The notes beneath the pieces are model-generated. The model saw nothing but the letters and a program-made list of their open reading frames with translations. It was not told the DNA's origin and ran no database searches. 64,000 nucleotides of DNA from Chondrus crispus (lineage: Eukaryota; Rhodophyta; Florideophyceae; Gigartinales; Gigartinaceae): NCBI RefSeq assembly GCF_000350225.1, contig NW_005178566.1, positions 1 through 64,000 of the forward strand, written 5' to 3'. A program made the position numbers and the translations under genes. Positions within the stretch are counted from its first letter, which is position 1. Each line of letters starts with the position of its first letter. Shown in pieces: positions 32,590 through 44,969 of this stretch.

Positions 32590-35500
32590 CGGCCCCCTCC
32601 TCAAGAGTGAACGTCCGCGTTCACCCTTGAGGAGTGAGAGAGCCATGTCCAACCCGGTCGCTTCCCGAGCCTTGGCCCTGTTCCCCTTGCGATTCGGCGT
32701 CGTGCCGTCGATCTCTTCGCAGCCCTGTTTTTTGCTCGCGGGTCCTTCAGTGGCCGACCCCGGTGCGGCTTCATTCTTGATCCATCGTCCTCCTCCCTTC
32801 GGAGGCGTCCCGTCCCGTAACCGGCGTTGCGATATCTCTACATCCCTGCTGCGTTCCTACCCACTCTTCGCGGACGATTCCCCCAGTGTGGGTACTGTAC
32901 GCGTGGGGCTAATCGTCCCTCTTACGCGTGTGTTATTATGGCCACGACTCCGTCGTCTCACTCTCCCCCTCATCTTCGTGTGCAAACGCCATCCTGAATC
33001 GCTTGCGGTTCTGCGCCTTTGGCACCCGTTTCTTCCGCGAGCGCCTCGATCGTCTTCACCCCTCATATGCAACATCCTTCATTTGGAGCAATTTAAAACC
33101 TCTCGTTCAGTCGAGACCTCGCCGGGAAGACGGTATCGTCAGTGTGCCCCTTCGCGATACTCCCTGAGCAGCGATAGTTTCCCATCTGATGACTTCGAGA
33201 TCCACTTTGTGCGGCGGCCAGTCGTCGCTGTCAATTGCACCTGTCCTTCCGGGGACAGGCGTAGAAATTAGAACACTCCTAGATTTCTCTTTGAGAGAAG
33301 AGCCAACTTGGGATCTCCAGATCTGAGCGCTTTCTGCGAGGTCTTCCAATTTGGCTTGCTCACGATTCTCCTTTTCGGCCACTCGACGTGCTTCCTTCTC
33401 ACGCCTCTCCTCAAGAGCTTAGACCCCTGAAGAACGTTTCTGCACGGAAAACGGCGCCTCGTTACGTATCTTTTCTACTTGTTGCTGAGCGCTTATCCGT
33501 TAAACGGATCTCCAAACTTTGGAGGCATCACATGAATGGGAGACTCCATGGACGCAGTTCAAGCTCACCCACACCCTCATTTGGATCGTACCACCTTCCG
33601 TCATACCCCGGCCTCCTGCGAGCTGCACCTCAGTCCACGCGTCGTGCCATATCGCGGGTACTTTTTGAACTTGGAGAGGATGTCCTCTGCAAGCGGCGGG
33701 AGGGCGCATTTCGACGTTGCTTTTGCGTCGCCTCTTTGTTGGCGATTTTCCTACCAGTGGGCTTGACACCCGCTGGTTCATGGCCGGTCGGTTTGGTGAT
33801 AACGTCGAGGGGCCTGGGTACGGATGGGATCCCCTCGTCCGTCGTGGGTAAGGTAGGGATGGAGTCCGCCGTCAATCTGCTCATCCCTTTCGCGTGACGT
33901 CCCCTTCAGTTTCGAAGCGACGCGACGCAAGGACCTACGGACGCGTCAGGTCGCTGGATTCCCCCGATAATCCTTTCGGCGCGTCTCCACTGGCGCCTCA
34001 CGCTCTATACCATGGTCATGGTCGGTGAGCCCGAGTGGGCGTGTGCATTCCGCCAACCCCTGCAAGGATGAGTAAATTTTCCCTTCTCGTCTCAAATGCT
34101 TTCTCTACTCGCGACTCCTCGTTCCTCTGAGCCACGTCTTTGCGCATTGCGCACCGATTTGCAAGCCTTACTGGAATATACACCCTGATTTGCACGTCTC
34201 CCGACCCGCACACCTTCTTCTTTGGCACCCCTCAGTGAATCTCTAACCAACCGTATTGTGTCTTCGCATCGCTAGTGTGTGTCCTGAGAAGGGGTTACAA
34301 CCCTCGCAATTATCAGGTCCCCCTCTTTTTTTTCTCTGCAAGGGTGTCGCCTGTTTGGCCAAAACACACGGTTTAAAAGCATACGAAGAGTATGTGAATG
34401 TCGGTAAGGAAGGGGCTCGGGGAAGCCGGACAAGCAAATGGGCCCTCCGACTGCCGGGCGAGGTTTGTTGCTGTTTTCTATTCTGTCGCTCATTACGAGG
34501 GCCGTCCCGCTCCGGATATCCCGTGCAGCCTGGTCCTTGTGTGTCGCGTGACTACGCCTTGTCTGTCAATACATTTCGAATTCCTCACCCCTGTACGACC
34601 GTAACCCCGTCTTGGCGGGTGCTATCAGGGCCCTTCTATTTTTTCGTTCTGCATACTCGTTTCTTCAGTGCCCATTTCAGCAAAGCAGCACGTACTGCTT
34701 CTCCTCCTCTCGTTTGCTTCGTCGAGTATCAAGGGGTGGTCTGTGGCATATACGGAATTCGCTTATCAATACGTCTCGACATTGCATGCGAGAGGTCAAT
34801 TTTCCGGACCTCTAGGGGCTCCGGTGCCTTTCCATTTCGTCACTCGCAAAGCGGAATTTTTTTCGGATGCTCTTCGCCACGACAACGTACGACAAGAGGG
34901 TGTAGGCTCGCACGTCCCTTTGGCCAGAAAGACTTAGGGGCGTCCCTTCTTCGCATCCGCGACGCGGCGGCACACGCAGAGGGCCTGGCGATTAACGAAG
35001 GTGGCACGTGGCGGACACAGCGGGCGTACAGGAAGGCGAGCGTGCGGAAAACAAAATGTCAGATGCAAAACGCTTGGAACGGAATCGCGGAGTGGTGTTC
35101 GAGTCGCGTTAGGACCACGTCACTGCATGCCTGCCCCGCGTTGACGTCTGCAAAACAGACTTTATGGTACATTCCTCTGTTAGCGGGGGTGCGCGACAAA
35201 GAGGTGAGGGCCATGCCGATGGGTCGCTTGCGCATTCCTGGCGTACGTACGAAGGAGCGGGAGGATTCGCGGAGTCTTCTTTGTAATTGGCTTCTTGCAG
35301 CGCCCTCGAAAGGCCCTGGCGCGTTGGAGCGGAAGGAGGCCCGTGCCTCCGTCTGAATGGTCCGTCGGTGACCGCGCGCGACAGCCTCGGGCTTCTCCGT
35401 GGCGCTTCGGGCTTGGAACCAGCCGCGTCTCGTTGCCCCTCGCGGGCGACCTTCACCGTACGTATTGCGCGGCGTCGCCCTTCTCCCATCGAGGAGGCAC

Positions 35501-36505
35501 GTGAGCGTCGCTGCGGAGTACGCGCGCCTGTTACCTGTCGCGGGTGCAGCCTACCGAGGCGCGTGCGGAGGAAGTGGTACGCGGGCGTGTAGTCGGGCTG
35601 TACGGCCAGGATGTGATTGCCATGACGGTGGCTTCGCTGGTAGCCTTTTGACGCGTACGAGGGGGCGCGGCGGTCTTGCCGGTGGCCTTGGGTCGTCCTT
35701 CGAGGACGACCTAACCTTACGCATTTTACGCGAACCTCATTCGCCCCCCCCCACGGAGGAGGCGCGAAGTGGTGCTCAGGCGGTACGCTCCTGAGTGCGC
35801 GTCATTAGTTTGCGCGACAAAGAGAGGACAGTCAGACGTTGGATTGCTTATGTCCTCTCGACGCGTGCACGCGGCGGTAGCGCGGAGTCGCGGAATATTC
35901 GTCGTAGATCGCCTCGGGCGACCCGAGCGCGACGGCGCCCGCGTGTTGGCACGGTAGAGCGGTCGGGGACTCCGCTCTGATCCCCTTTCGGTGCGGTGTG
36001 GATCTTACCCCACTGAAAGGCAGCGCGCTCCGCACGCTGCTTGCCACGGCTCGGTTGCGTGTCGCCCCTGACTTCACTTGTTCTGTCGGTCGCATGCGCA
36101 CTTGCACATACAGTGTCATTCGGACTGTATTTTCCACATATTTTTGGTACGTTCCCCCAGATTATTTTGGGTACGTGGTAACGGATTGACTGGAGGGGTA
36201 GGGCGGTGCGCGGCGGCTATCGCTTATCTATGCCCGCCTCTTTCCGTCGGTAATTCACCCTGTCGGTCGTGCGCGGTCGCGGGATCGTGAGTCTCCCTAC
36301 GCGTGGTGCTCGTCGCGACCGTTCACGTTACTCCTTTGCTAGGTGGGCTACGTCGCCCTCCTGCTTCTCGTCGGCAACTACGCGACACGCTTCGTTACCA
36401 GCGGTTCGAGCCGCTTGATATTTGTGTGTCGCGCAGTGAGCTTGGACTGTCCATACGTATTGGCGTCGCTCTTGTTTTCCGATTCGAGCACTCGATCGAC
36501 GAGCG
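32590..36505 (-). other. 3' non-coding tract of element C
   Basis: Between integrase and 3' LTR. Next to the LTR is a hairpin (32597-32634: CTCCTCAAGAGTGAACG / CGTTCACCCTTGAGGAG) whose GGAGG-rich minus strand forms the purine tract. On the minus strand, short stretches have protein character but many stops: a Glu/Arg-rich helix (33430-33290, MAEKENREQAKLEDLAESAQ) and DLEVIRWETIAAQGVS (33200-33150). They may be a decayed extra sense ORF. A plus-strand 366-codon frame (34256-35356) lacks domain character and similarity to the antisense genes of B and E. No intact antisense gene is seen here. Confidence 0.45.
32597..32634 (-). promoter_or_regulatory. Purine tract and hairpin at 3' LTR of C
   Basis: The minus strand reads CTTGAGGAGGGGGCCGA just before the LTR start, a plausible polypurine tract. 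It forms one arm of a 17-bp inverted repeat with a 4-base loop and one mismatch. Confidence 0.55.
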
Positions 36506-38661
36506 TTATCGTGACACTCTCCCGTTTCTTGGGAGATCGTATCCTCCCCTCCTGTACTCGATGTTCCAGGGCTTGCCATTTCCGTTGTACAGTCCGTAAT
36601 GTCTTCGCTTTTTGCGCTTTGTCGACGACGTCGGTCGTCCTGAGCAGACGCTCGACGGCGTACTGCGTGCCCTTCGTGACCTTGTCGGCAAGGTCACCTG
36701 GGGTTGTTGCACTTGCTCGTGGTGCGTCCGTCGGGGGGGAGCGTACACGCAGCGGTCTGCCGAGACGTGCTCCGTCACCCCATCACGGTCGATCGTGATG
36801 GTTCGTTTGTCGTTGGCCAGTACGCGGTATGGTCCGACGGCAGGTGACGCGAGCTTGTACGACGTCTTCGCCCCATCGGTGGGGTTGAGGTACACGTAGT
36901 CCCCCAGCTTGAGTCCTGTGTTAATCCTTCGGTTGAGGTCGTACGCGTTTATCGAAGTCGCGTTTGTAGCGAGCTTGCGTACGATGCAAGCTTCCGTAAG
37001 CTTTCTGGATAGTCTCGTCCAAGGTCTTGAGAAACTCTGCGCGTCGAGTTCCTCTATCCGGAGGGGGCGCGTCCCTGTCGGCTCTTCGAAAAGAGAACTC
37101 CGGCGGGGGTCTGCTGAGCACGATCTCAAAGGGTGTCGTACGCGTGGTTCGGTGTACGTAGGAATTGTACGCGTACGTAAGCGGTCCCACGTACACGTCC
37201 CAATCATCCTGATGCTCGTTGACGTAGGTCCGAAGCATCGACGCGATAGTCCGGTTGTAACGTTCAACCTGTCCATTCGTCTGGGGATGCTACGCGGACG
37301 TATATAAGTTAGTTATCCCCAGTACGCGACACAGACTGTGGAAGAACTTCGCGTTAAATTGAGGACCGTTGTCCGACAAAAGCGAACGTGGAACGCCGTA
37401 TTTGAAGACCCACGCGTCACAGAATGCTGTCGCGACAGTGTACGCGGTCACTGTTCGAAGCGCGACAACTTGCTTTAACTTAGTGAAGCGGTCTGTGATA
37501 ACGTGGAGGAAACGTTTCCCTGCCTTCTTCTTCGGGAGCAGACCCAAGATGTCAATCGCAAGGCTCTCGAGTGACCGCTTGGCGGGGAACAACCTCAAAC
37601 GGTTGAGGTGTTTCCGCAATTTGACCCGGTTCATCGCGCAGGTCCGACACCCTTGCATCATGGCAGCTACATCTACAGCGAGATGGGGCCAGTAGTACTC
37701 GGGTCGAAGGGCGAAGTACATACCATTCTGGCCTGGGTGTCCCGCGATGGCCGGGTTGTGGCACACGCGGAGAAGCCTAGCGCGGAGCGTCCGAGGTACC
37801 ACCACCTGGACGATATCAGGATCAAAGGGGTGTCTCCGTTTGAGCACCCCTTGGTGGTCCTCGAAGAACGCGGTGTCCCGGGACTCTGACTGTCGTGCCA
37901 AAACAGTTTGGCAGAAGTCATCCACGCCTTGCTCCTCGGCTATCTCCTCTATCGTAAGAGGGGCTGGGAGGTCGTCGTGCGGTGGGGCGACCGGAGAGTC
38001 GGGCGCGTCGGCTTCAAGGTCTTCGGCGCGCTGGATGTCGGCGGCGTCGAACTCGTCGTTCTCCTCCCAAAACGAAGTGGGTCCTTGGAGAGCGGGGGAT
38101 TCGTCGTCGCCTCGCGGTTCGTCGCGCGTTCTTACGCGCCATCTCGTCCTTGACCCGGTTTGGTTCCGTGTCGTCACGAAGACATGGATGGCCAAATGGT
38201 CACAGCTCGCGGTACAAACGTGGTCCGCGAGCTCGTTCGATACGTCTCGAAGGGTCGTACCGCTGTCGAAGGTGGGAATGTCGTCATCCACCTCGACAGT
38301 GGGGCGAGGGTCATCGGCGACACGAGGCGACACGAGGCGTAACAGGGCATCGGGCACTTGATGCACGCGCCTGGGGCGGTACTGAATGGTGAAGTCGTAT
38401 TCAACCAGACGTAGCCACAACCCGGGTGAGTCTTCCGGAACTCTCTGCGAGAGACATGAGCCACTTTAAGGCGTCGTGATCCGTTCGGACGGTGAACTTC
38501 GTTCCTTCTACGTACGGCCGTATTGTGCGGACGGCCCACACTACGGCGAAGGACTCGCGTTCCGTGGCGCTGTAGTTGCGCTCGCTGTCGTTGAGCAAGT
38601 AGGTCCAATAGCCAACGGGGCGTCAATCGTTTGGCTGGTCGTGCTCCTGGAGCAGCGTGCA
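36506..38661 (-). pseudogene. pol: RNase H and integrase of element C, broken
   Basis: Continuation of pol. RNase H has two in-frame TGA codons just after the catalytic-region TEASAYQL (38662-38600), then NYSATERESFAVVWAV and TDHDALKWL. A frame shift near 38420 leads to WLRLVEYDFTIQY. The integrase zinc finger is H-x3-H (HNPAIAGHPG) with C-x2-C (CRTCAMN). Its core has AIDILG, SDNGPQF, an in-frame TAG at about 37290, then HPQTNGQVERYNRT. Further stop or frame changes occur before a C-terminal part with GDYVYLNP and GPYRVL. No chromodomain is evident, unlike element B. Confidence 0.8.
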
Positions 38662-41109
38662 TCAAAGCTGGTAGGCACTCGCCTCCGTGTCGATCATGTA
38701 CGGACGGCCGTACAGCGGTAGCGCGAGGATCGGCGGAGCCATCATACACCTCTTGAGGTCTTCGAACGCGTTCAGTTGGGCCTCCGTGAGGTTGTAGAAG
38801 TCAGGATTCGCATCCTTGCGCGTCATGTCGATCAGAGGACGCGCTATCTTCGCGAACCCCTTAACGAATAGGCAGTATAAGTTGCACGCCCCGAGGAACG
38901 AGCGCACTTGCGTAAGTGTCCTCGGGAATGTGAACGTCTTGAAGGCATTGGCCGCCGTGTCCGCCATGCTTAACTTACCTGGGGAAATGACGTGCCCCAG
39001 GCATTGTACCTTCGGTTGAAAGAAGCTACACTTCTTGAGCTTGAGGGAGATTCCGGCACTCCCAAGCAAGCTCAAGACAGTGTTGAGATGTTTCGCATGT
39101 TCCGCGTGCGTACGCGAGAACACTATAACGTCAAAGAGATAGACGAGGCATATTTGCCAGCGAACGCGTGGCAGAATAATATCCAGAGCGTGGTGGAAGG
39201 TGGCCGGTGCCCCTTTTAGTCCGAACGGCATTTGCAGGTAGCGAAACGTGCCCATGTGCGTCGTAAAGGTTGTCTTATCCCGGTCCTCCGGAGCGACCGG
39301 GATCTGCCAATAACCTGAGTTGCAGTCCAACGTCGTAATGACGGCTGCATCTCCTAACGAGTCGATGCAGTCGTCCATACGCGGCAGCGGATACGAATCC
39401 GCTGCAGTCTTCGCGTTGAGACGCCGATAGTCTACGCAGAACCGAAGAGAGCCGTCTTTCTTCGGTACGAGCATCACCTGGGAAGCCCACTCGGTGCTCG
39501 CGCGTTCGATAACCCCTGCGTTCAACATCTTGTTGACCTCCTTCGCGACTATTTCGCGCATCGCGGGCCCCTTACGGTAGGGCATCCAGCGTATCGGCTT
39601 TGTAACCGATTCGAGGGCAATGCGGTGCTCCGTTGCTCGGATAGTTCCGAGCGCACCGCTCCACAGACTCGAGTGCCTACGGAGCATCTCGAGTACGTGG
39701 CCACGGAGCTTGTCATCCTCCATGTATGACAAGTCAACCTCTTTTTCCCAACCCATCGGTGAATTTTCCGGATCCTTATTCTGTGGGGTACAGTACCCCC
39801 CCGCCGTCGGGTGGTATAAAGGTGACCGTTCGTCCGTGTCGACCTCTCCGTCACCCACGGCGGTCTGGTCGTCGTAGTTGCACCGGCCAACTCCTACCCC
39901 TCCGACTTGATCGGTCAAGTCCGTCAGGTGTAGCGCGTGCGCGATCCCCTCGGCGACCCTACGTTCGGGCGTGAGGATCGCGAGGGGGTTGCGCTTCGCG
40001 TGTCCCACGACGGTGTGCTTCGGAAGCCGCCTCTCCCGTCGCGAGAAGTTCGCGACGATGACATCGAAGGTCTGATTCGGCAGAACCTCCGGGATGCCAT
40101 TCGTCAACCTCACTCCATGTCCGTGTTGGAGTGAGGGCTTGGCCTCCAGGAACACGAGGCCGCTCCCCGCGGTTGTCACACGCATTCGGGCTTGTGACAT
40201 CGCGGGGATGGTAACCCAGCGGGCGATTCGGATCGCCTGCGGGGCCTCCTCGCGTACATCCGGCCGGCTCGTCTGGCGTCCGCGTCGCCTGGTAGGGGGA
40301 GCCGGCTCCCCCTTGCCGTCGACGATGGCTACGGAGCCACCGTGGCGAATTTCGAGCTTCTGGCCATCGATATCTATGCTGCGTACGTGGGCATCGATGA
40401 ACGCGGTCCCAAGTAGGACTAGAACAGCGAGCTGTTCGGCCACTACGAAAGCTATGAGGAACGTCGTGTTCCGCAACCCGACAACGAGATGGACGACGGC
40501 CGTAAGTCGGAGCGGGTTACTGTTCGCGCCAGCCAGTCGGGGTAATGGCGCGTCCCGTATCACGTAGTGGGTCCAGTCGGGAGGAAGGTCGGCCTCCCTC
40601 ACCAAGTTGTACCCAGAACACGTATCGACGGCGATCGTGTGGGGCTTGAACGCGTTGCCTCCGGTGGCCACGGAGCCCAGGACGTTGTATATTTTTGACG
40701 TCATGAGGCACAGGAGGCCATCGACTATCTTAGGCGCGACCTTATCCGTGAGGTCGATCCGTCGCGGCTTTCGCTTTCGGTGTTGACCCCCCTTGCGCTT
40801 CCTTCTACGCGTTTCTTGGGGCATCCGCGGCTCGGTGACGCCTCCTCCAGTACTGGGGTCCATACGCAGAGGACCGTTCGTCGGTGGGCCCTGGCTCACG
40901 GAAGCTAGGAGATCGACGTGCTCCTTCCTGTCTGCATTACCTCCATCGCGTTCACTCCGCATCACCGGGGCTGACGGTGTCCCTGTGGTGCTCTCCTCCA
41001 GCGTCAGGCCTACGGAGGCCTCGACGCTCCCGTTCTCCTGCATTGGCGCCGCAGGAGTTCCCGTGCTCGCTCCCGGAAACGGGGGATGTATTATCGGCCA
41101 ATACCCCAC
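38662..41109 (-). pseudogene. pol: Protease-reverse transcriptase of element C, catalytic residues changed
   Basis: An 815-codon frame. The retropepsin motif is DTCSG (about 40611-40628) where DTG(S/A)G is expected. RT motifs are clear: WASQVMLVPKKDGSLRFCVDYRRLN, YPLPRMDD, LDCNSGYWQI, LQMPFGLKGAPATF. The catalytic YxDD box reads YLFDV (about 39128-39142), with Phe in place of the first Asp. Both changes should abolish activity although the frame is open. It ends in the RNase H region where stops begin. Confidence 0.85.
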
Positions 41110-41430
41110 GTGTCCTTGGCGAGCACGCGGGGTCCGGTCAAGTTCGTAGGGATAAGACGGCTCACGCGACGGCGTGTACGTAACAGTCTTTACCCTTTTT
41201 TCGAACTACCGGTGCTATCTGAGCTACCTTCCTGGCAATCAGCGGCCAGGTCTTCTTCGGTTCCTTGGCCGCGTGGGTCGGGACGACCCCCCACTGCGGC
41301 CGCGCGACATCAGCGAAGTATTCGGGTACTTCCTGTACTTGACCTGCGACGTCCGGTGGTCGCAGGATATGAGGGACGAGGCGAGTCGGGTCTCCTTCGC
41401 GCCCCTCCGGGGATAGAGGATACGGATCCT

Positions 41431-44400
41431 CTACACAATCTTGCAGGTACATGATCGCATTTTGTACCTGTTGGGGTAGCCGAGAGCGGTCTCGGTCCCC
41501 TCTCCCTCCTTTACGGGGATACCTTGTGTCCAACGGGCGGTATTCCGGTCGATCACGACGATCGAGTCCGCTACGACGATACCCGCCTCCGTGCGGGGCG
41601 AAGCGTCTGCCCCACTCGAACGATTCGGGAAACCTTGACGCTGGGGACGGCCCTCGCCGACCGACTGCCGGAGGAAATTACGCGCTCCAGGGCGCGTCTC
41701 CATCTGGTAGTGGTAGTTCCTGTACGCCATGAACATCCGTTGTTCCGGCGACAGTAACGGGCACGCGTACATGGCGTGTCCGTACGTACGGCATAGCCAG
41801 CACACATACGCGCTGCCATCCGTTGAGGTGAAGGTCGCTGCGTGACGCGCCTCCTCATCGGTAAGGAGGGGTACGCGAGGGGCTTCGGTTCCTGCATCTC
41901 GATTCGAGATGTCGAGCTCTGCGAGCGGGGGTCAGTACCCCTTGCCACTCTTGGAGTGGCCGCGAAGGCGGTCGCGTAACTCGATGTCGTTCCGGTCGAC
42001 ATCGGTGAGGGGGTCGTCCCCCACGGGTCCTCCTCTTTGCATAATGAGGACAGGGTCGGCCTGCCACTCATCCTCCCCGATGTGGAGGGTCGAGGCGGGC
42101 GAACTTGTTCCGGCGGACTTCGTAATCCTACCAGCCCTCCCTGTCGGTTTCGTATCCGGTAGGGGTAAACCGCGCCGAGCGCAGTACGTCGTGCCTTCCG
42201 CCGTGGCGATACGGAGGATGGTCGGAAGATCGGTCTTCTGGCGGCTCGGCAGCCGCTGTATGGTTTCGGAAACTGCGGCACGGGTCGCCAGTGCCAGTCC
42301 CTGCACGAAGTAGTGCGCGAAGGACTGTTCGGAGAACACCGTTGTGCATCGGAACGCGGCAGTTTCGAACGGTCTGCGAACGTGCTCTCCATTTCATGCG
42401 ATTGCTGTCGCGCCGTCGCGACAGCGTCGTACGCTTCACCTAACACGTCGTCGGTTAGGTAGCGTTTCAGGAACTGGTTCACGAGCCCTGGCCAGCGCAC
42501 GTCGTCGTGTAGCTGGCCGGCGCGGAGGCCACGCATTGTATAACTCGTATACAGGCGCTGGGCGTCGCGCTCTAGGAAGTGTGTGAGAACTCGTACTGCA
42601 ACAACTTCGGTAAGGTGTTGCGAGTTGAAGGTTATTTGGACATCCTTCAAGAACGGTAGGAGCTGGATCGGGTCCGTACCGTCAAAGCTCCTCATCGTAG
42701 GTCGGATCTCACGGCAGCGTTGAACTACTTCGCGATCCGTCCTGCGTCACCTGAGGTAACAAGCCTCGAGGTGTTATCCAGCCGGTACATACGATAGTCA
42801 GCGACGGTGCTGAACTCTTGGATCATCGTATGTACCGGCTCGAGTCTGGGTTCGGCGGGACCCAGCGTGCCGAAGGGGGTGACGGGTAGCGTACGGATGT
42901 CTACCTGACTGGGAGGCTCGGCGTAATCCGCCCGCGGGTAGCCGCCCCAGCGGGGATCGACACAGTACATCGGTACTCCGGATCTGCCGGCGGCTCCTCC
43001 ACGGTGAGGGTCGTCGCGATACGATTGTAGAGCAATACGCACCTGAAAAGGGGGGTGAAAAGAAAAGAAAATGTTTGGATATGAAAAGTAGTCCGGGTTG
43101 GGGGACACACGTGTGAAAAATTGCACAGTTTTAATTTTAATTATTTTATTTAGTTAATTAGTTGGCATTAATTTTGCTGACACTAGATTAGATCTAGGAT
43201 CTAGCGCCGCCAGCTACTGTAGTGGCTCCGGCGGGGCGATATATACCTTAGCCCTGTGACCACCAAGTCAGTAATGGTAACCCCAGTTGCCAGAGTTGAA
43301 TATCGCCTTGGTCGAAGTCCGTCTTTCCCAAGACGCCCCCTTTTACCACAGATTACGTTATCCTTTGCGCTCGGGGGTTCCCTTTTCTTTTTCCTTTATT
43401 TCCCTATTCTTTTCTATCTCTACCTCTATTTTTCTCTTAATTGTGTTGGTTCCACTGGAGTTGGTTCCGACCGATCCGGTGTAGGTGTTTTAGCCATCGG
43501 GCAACACGGTGTGTAGCGCTGCTACTGTTTCAAGTTCTGTCGGAAGGCTGTTGTAACGACGCCTCTGTCGAAGTTCTTACTGTATAAGACAGAGTTGGTA
43601 CCGCCTATCGCGATTGCGATCGCGTTAGTGAGGGTGTTTTTAGCAATCGGCAACACGTCGGTAGTAGTTGCTACACGGTTACGATCCCGTCGGGTAGTGC
43701 TGAACAAGCCCCCGCCGAAGACCTTGAATTACACACAAGGTGCTGTAGACGCTCGTGGATCATTGGCCTACAATCCAGCGAACCGCGGTTACATCCTCGT
43801 AGACAAGCCCAACCCGCACTCGTCGAGCGCTCAAGTCTTCACAAGTCTCTACCACCATTATCCTTCCGGGCCGGGCATCTTTCCTTAACTTCCCCCCGTC
43901 GGATTTGAGCTACGGTGGGCCGAAAGCCCACACACGGGGAAAGGGAGTCCCGAACGCTCCGTAGCGCGTGCCATCGGCAGTGGTTGTTGCTGTTGTTGTT
44001 TTTCTTCTTTTTGTTTGGCTGTCGGACTGTGTTCGCGGCCTGCCAGGCACATTGCACTACAACGATACGCGTTCTATCTGCCGCCTACTTCCGGGGATAG
44101 GCAGTAATGCTTGGGTCTCAGACGCGTAATTTGCGCCTGTCGGAAGGCGGTTGCCTTCCGCGGTTCGGCTGGTGTCGGCACCAGCCGGTCCTCAACGGTC
44201 CGGAGCGACGGCGCTCGGAGGTACGGTACCACTGGGCCCTCTGGTGGGGGCACCGAGCAGCCTTGCAGCCATGGTCCGTTCCATGTGACGAGCACGCCGA
44301 CGTGTGTCGTTGAGCTCGGCGGAGAGGTGCGCGAACGCACCCAATTGTTCCGCGGACGGGGAGGATCGGTCTTCAGGTCGCTTCGTAGCGGTTGGCCCCT

Positions 44401-44857
44401 CGGGACGACCTTGCTCAGACGGTCCGGGCGATACAAAACGCGAGTCTTCGACGAGCACTATCCGCGAGTGTAACTCGTCGATCAGTGCTCGGAGATTCTC
44501 TAAGGACTGCGTCACTCTATCGAACCTCCCATCACGCAGGGAGCGGAATTCGGCCATACATCGAGTGTATACATGGTCCGATACTTCGATCCGAAGGGAA
44601 GTACGGACTTCCTCGATGTATTCGGTTATGCGTTCGAACATCGCCGCCGCTCTTTCATCGGAGGATCCGAGCGACGGTTCGCAGTCATGAGGACCTGCGT
44701 CACCGTCGCCCGACGGGGCGGATGGGGATAGCACAGCGTCCGGACTCGGAACCGCCGCTTCGGAGCGGATCGAAGGCTCAAACTCTTGTCTCATCTCGAC
44801 GAAATCGGTTTGCAGAGGGCCTAAGAGGTCTTCTCGGAGAACGTACTCCGGGGTCAT
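41431..44857 (-). pseudogene. gag: Gag of element C, interrupted by a solo LTR
   Basis: N-terminal part 44857-44067: coiled-coil-like, opening MTPEYVLRED, its ATG overlapping the PBS by one base. A solo LTR (43026-44061) plus an ACGAT duplication then interrupts. The rest, 43020-41431, has frame shifts but retains TPFGTLGPAEP, MYRLDNTS, RSFDGTDPIQLLPFLKD, HFLERDAQRLYTSYTM, WPGLVNQFLKRYLTDDV and the CCHC knuckle CWLCRTYGHAMYAC (about 41800-41759). It is clearly homologous to the uninterrupted Gag of element A. Confidence 0.85.
43026..44061 (+). repeat. Solo LTR in gag of element C
   Basis: 1,036 bp, TGTAGAGCAATACGCACC...CATTGCACTACA, flanked by ACGAT at 43021-43025 and 44062-44066. Related to the LTR of element B (same opening, a shared GATCTAGGATCTAGCGCC and GGGGCGATATATACCTT region) but longer and diverged. 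A single LTR with an intact duplication indicates insertion followed by LTR-LTR recombination. Confidence 0.9.
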
Positions 44858-44873
44858 CTAGGTCGGGAGACCA
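44857..44873 (-). promoter_or_regulatory. Primer-binding site of element C
   Basis: Minus-strand TGGTCTCCCGACCTAGA, one base from the LTR end. Same 17-mer as in A, B and D. Confidence 0.8.
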
Positions 44874-44969
44874 CTGTAGTATAACACCCCCCAACGGAGA
44901 GGGGTGTATACTCTGCTCGACGTAGACCCCGTACGACGGGTGAGAAGATGGGAAGAACACACAGCTAAC

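Noticed and set aside
34256-35356. 366-codon plus-strand frame in the 3' tract of element C, in the position of an antisense gene
   Set aside because: No match to the conserved positions of the B and E antisense proteins and no domain character. Kept only as a note in the tract description.
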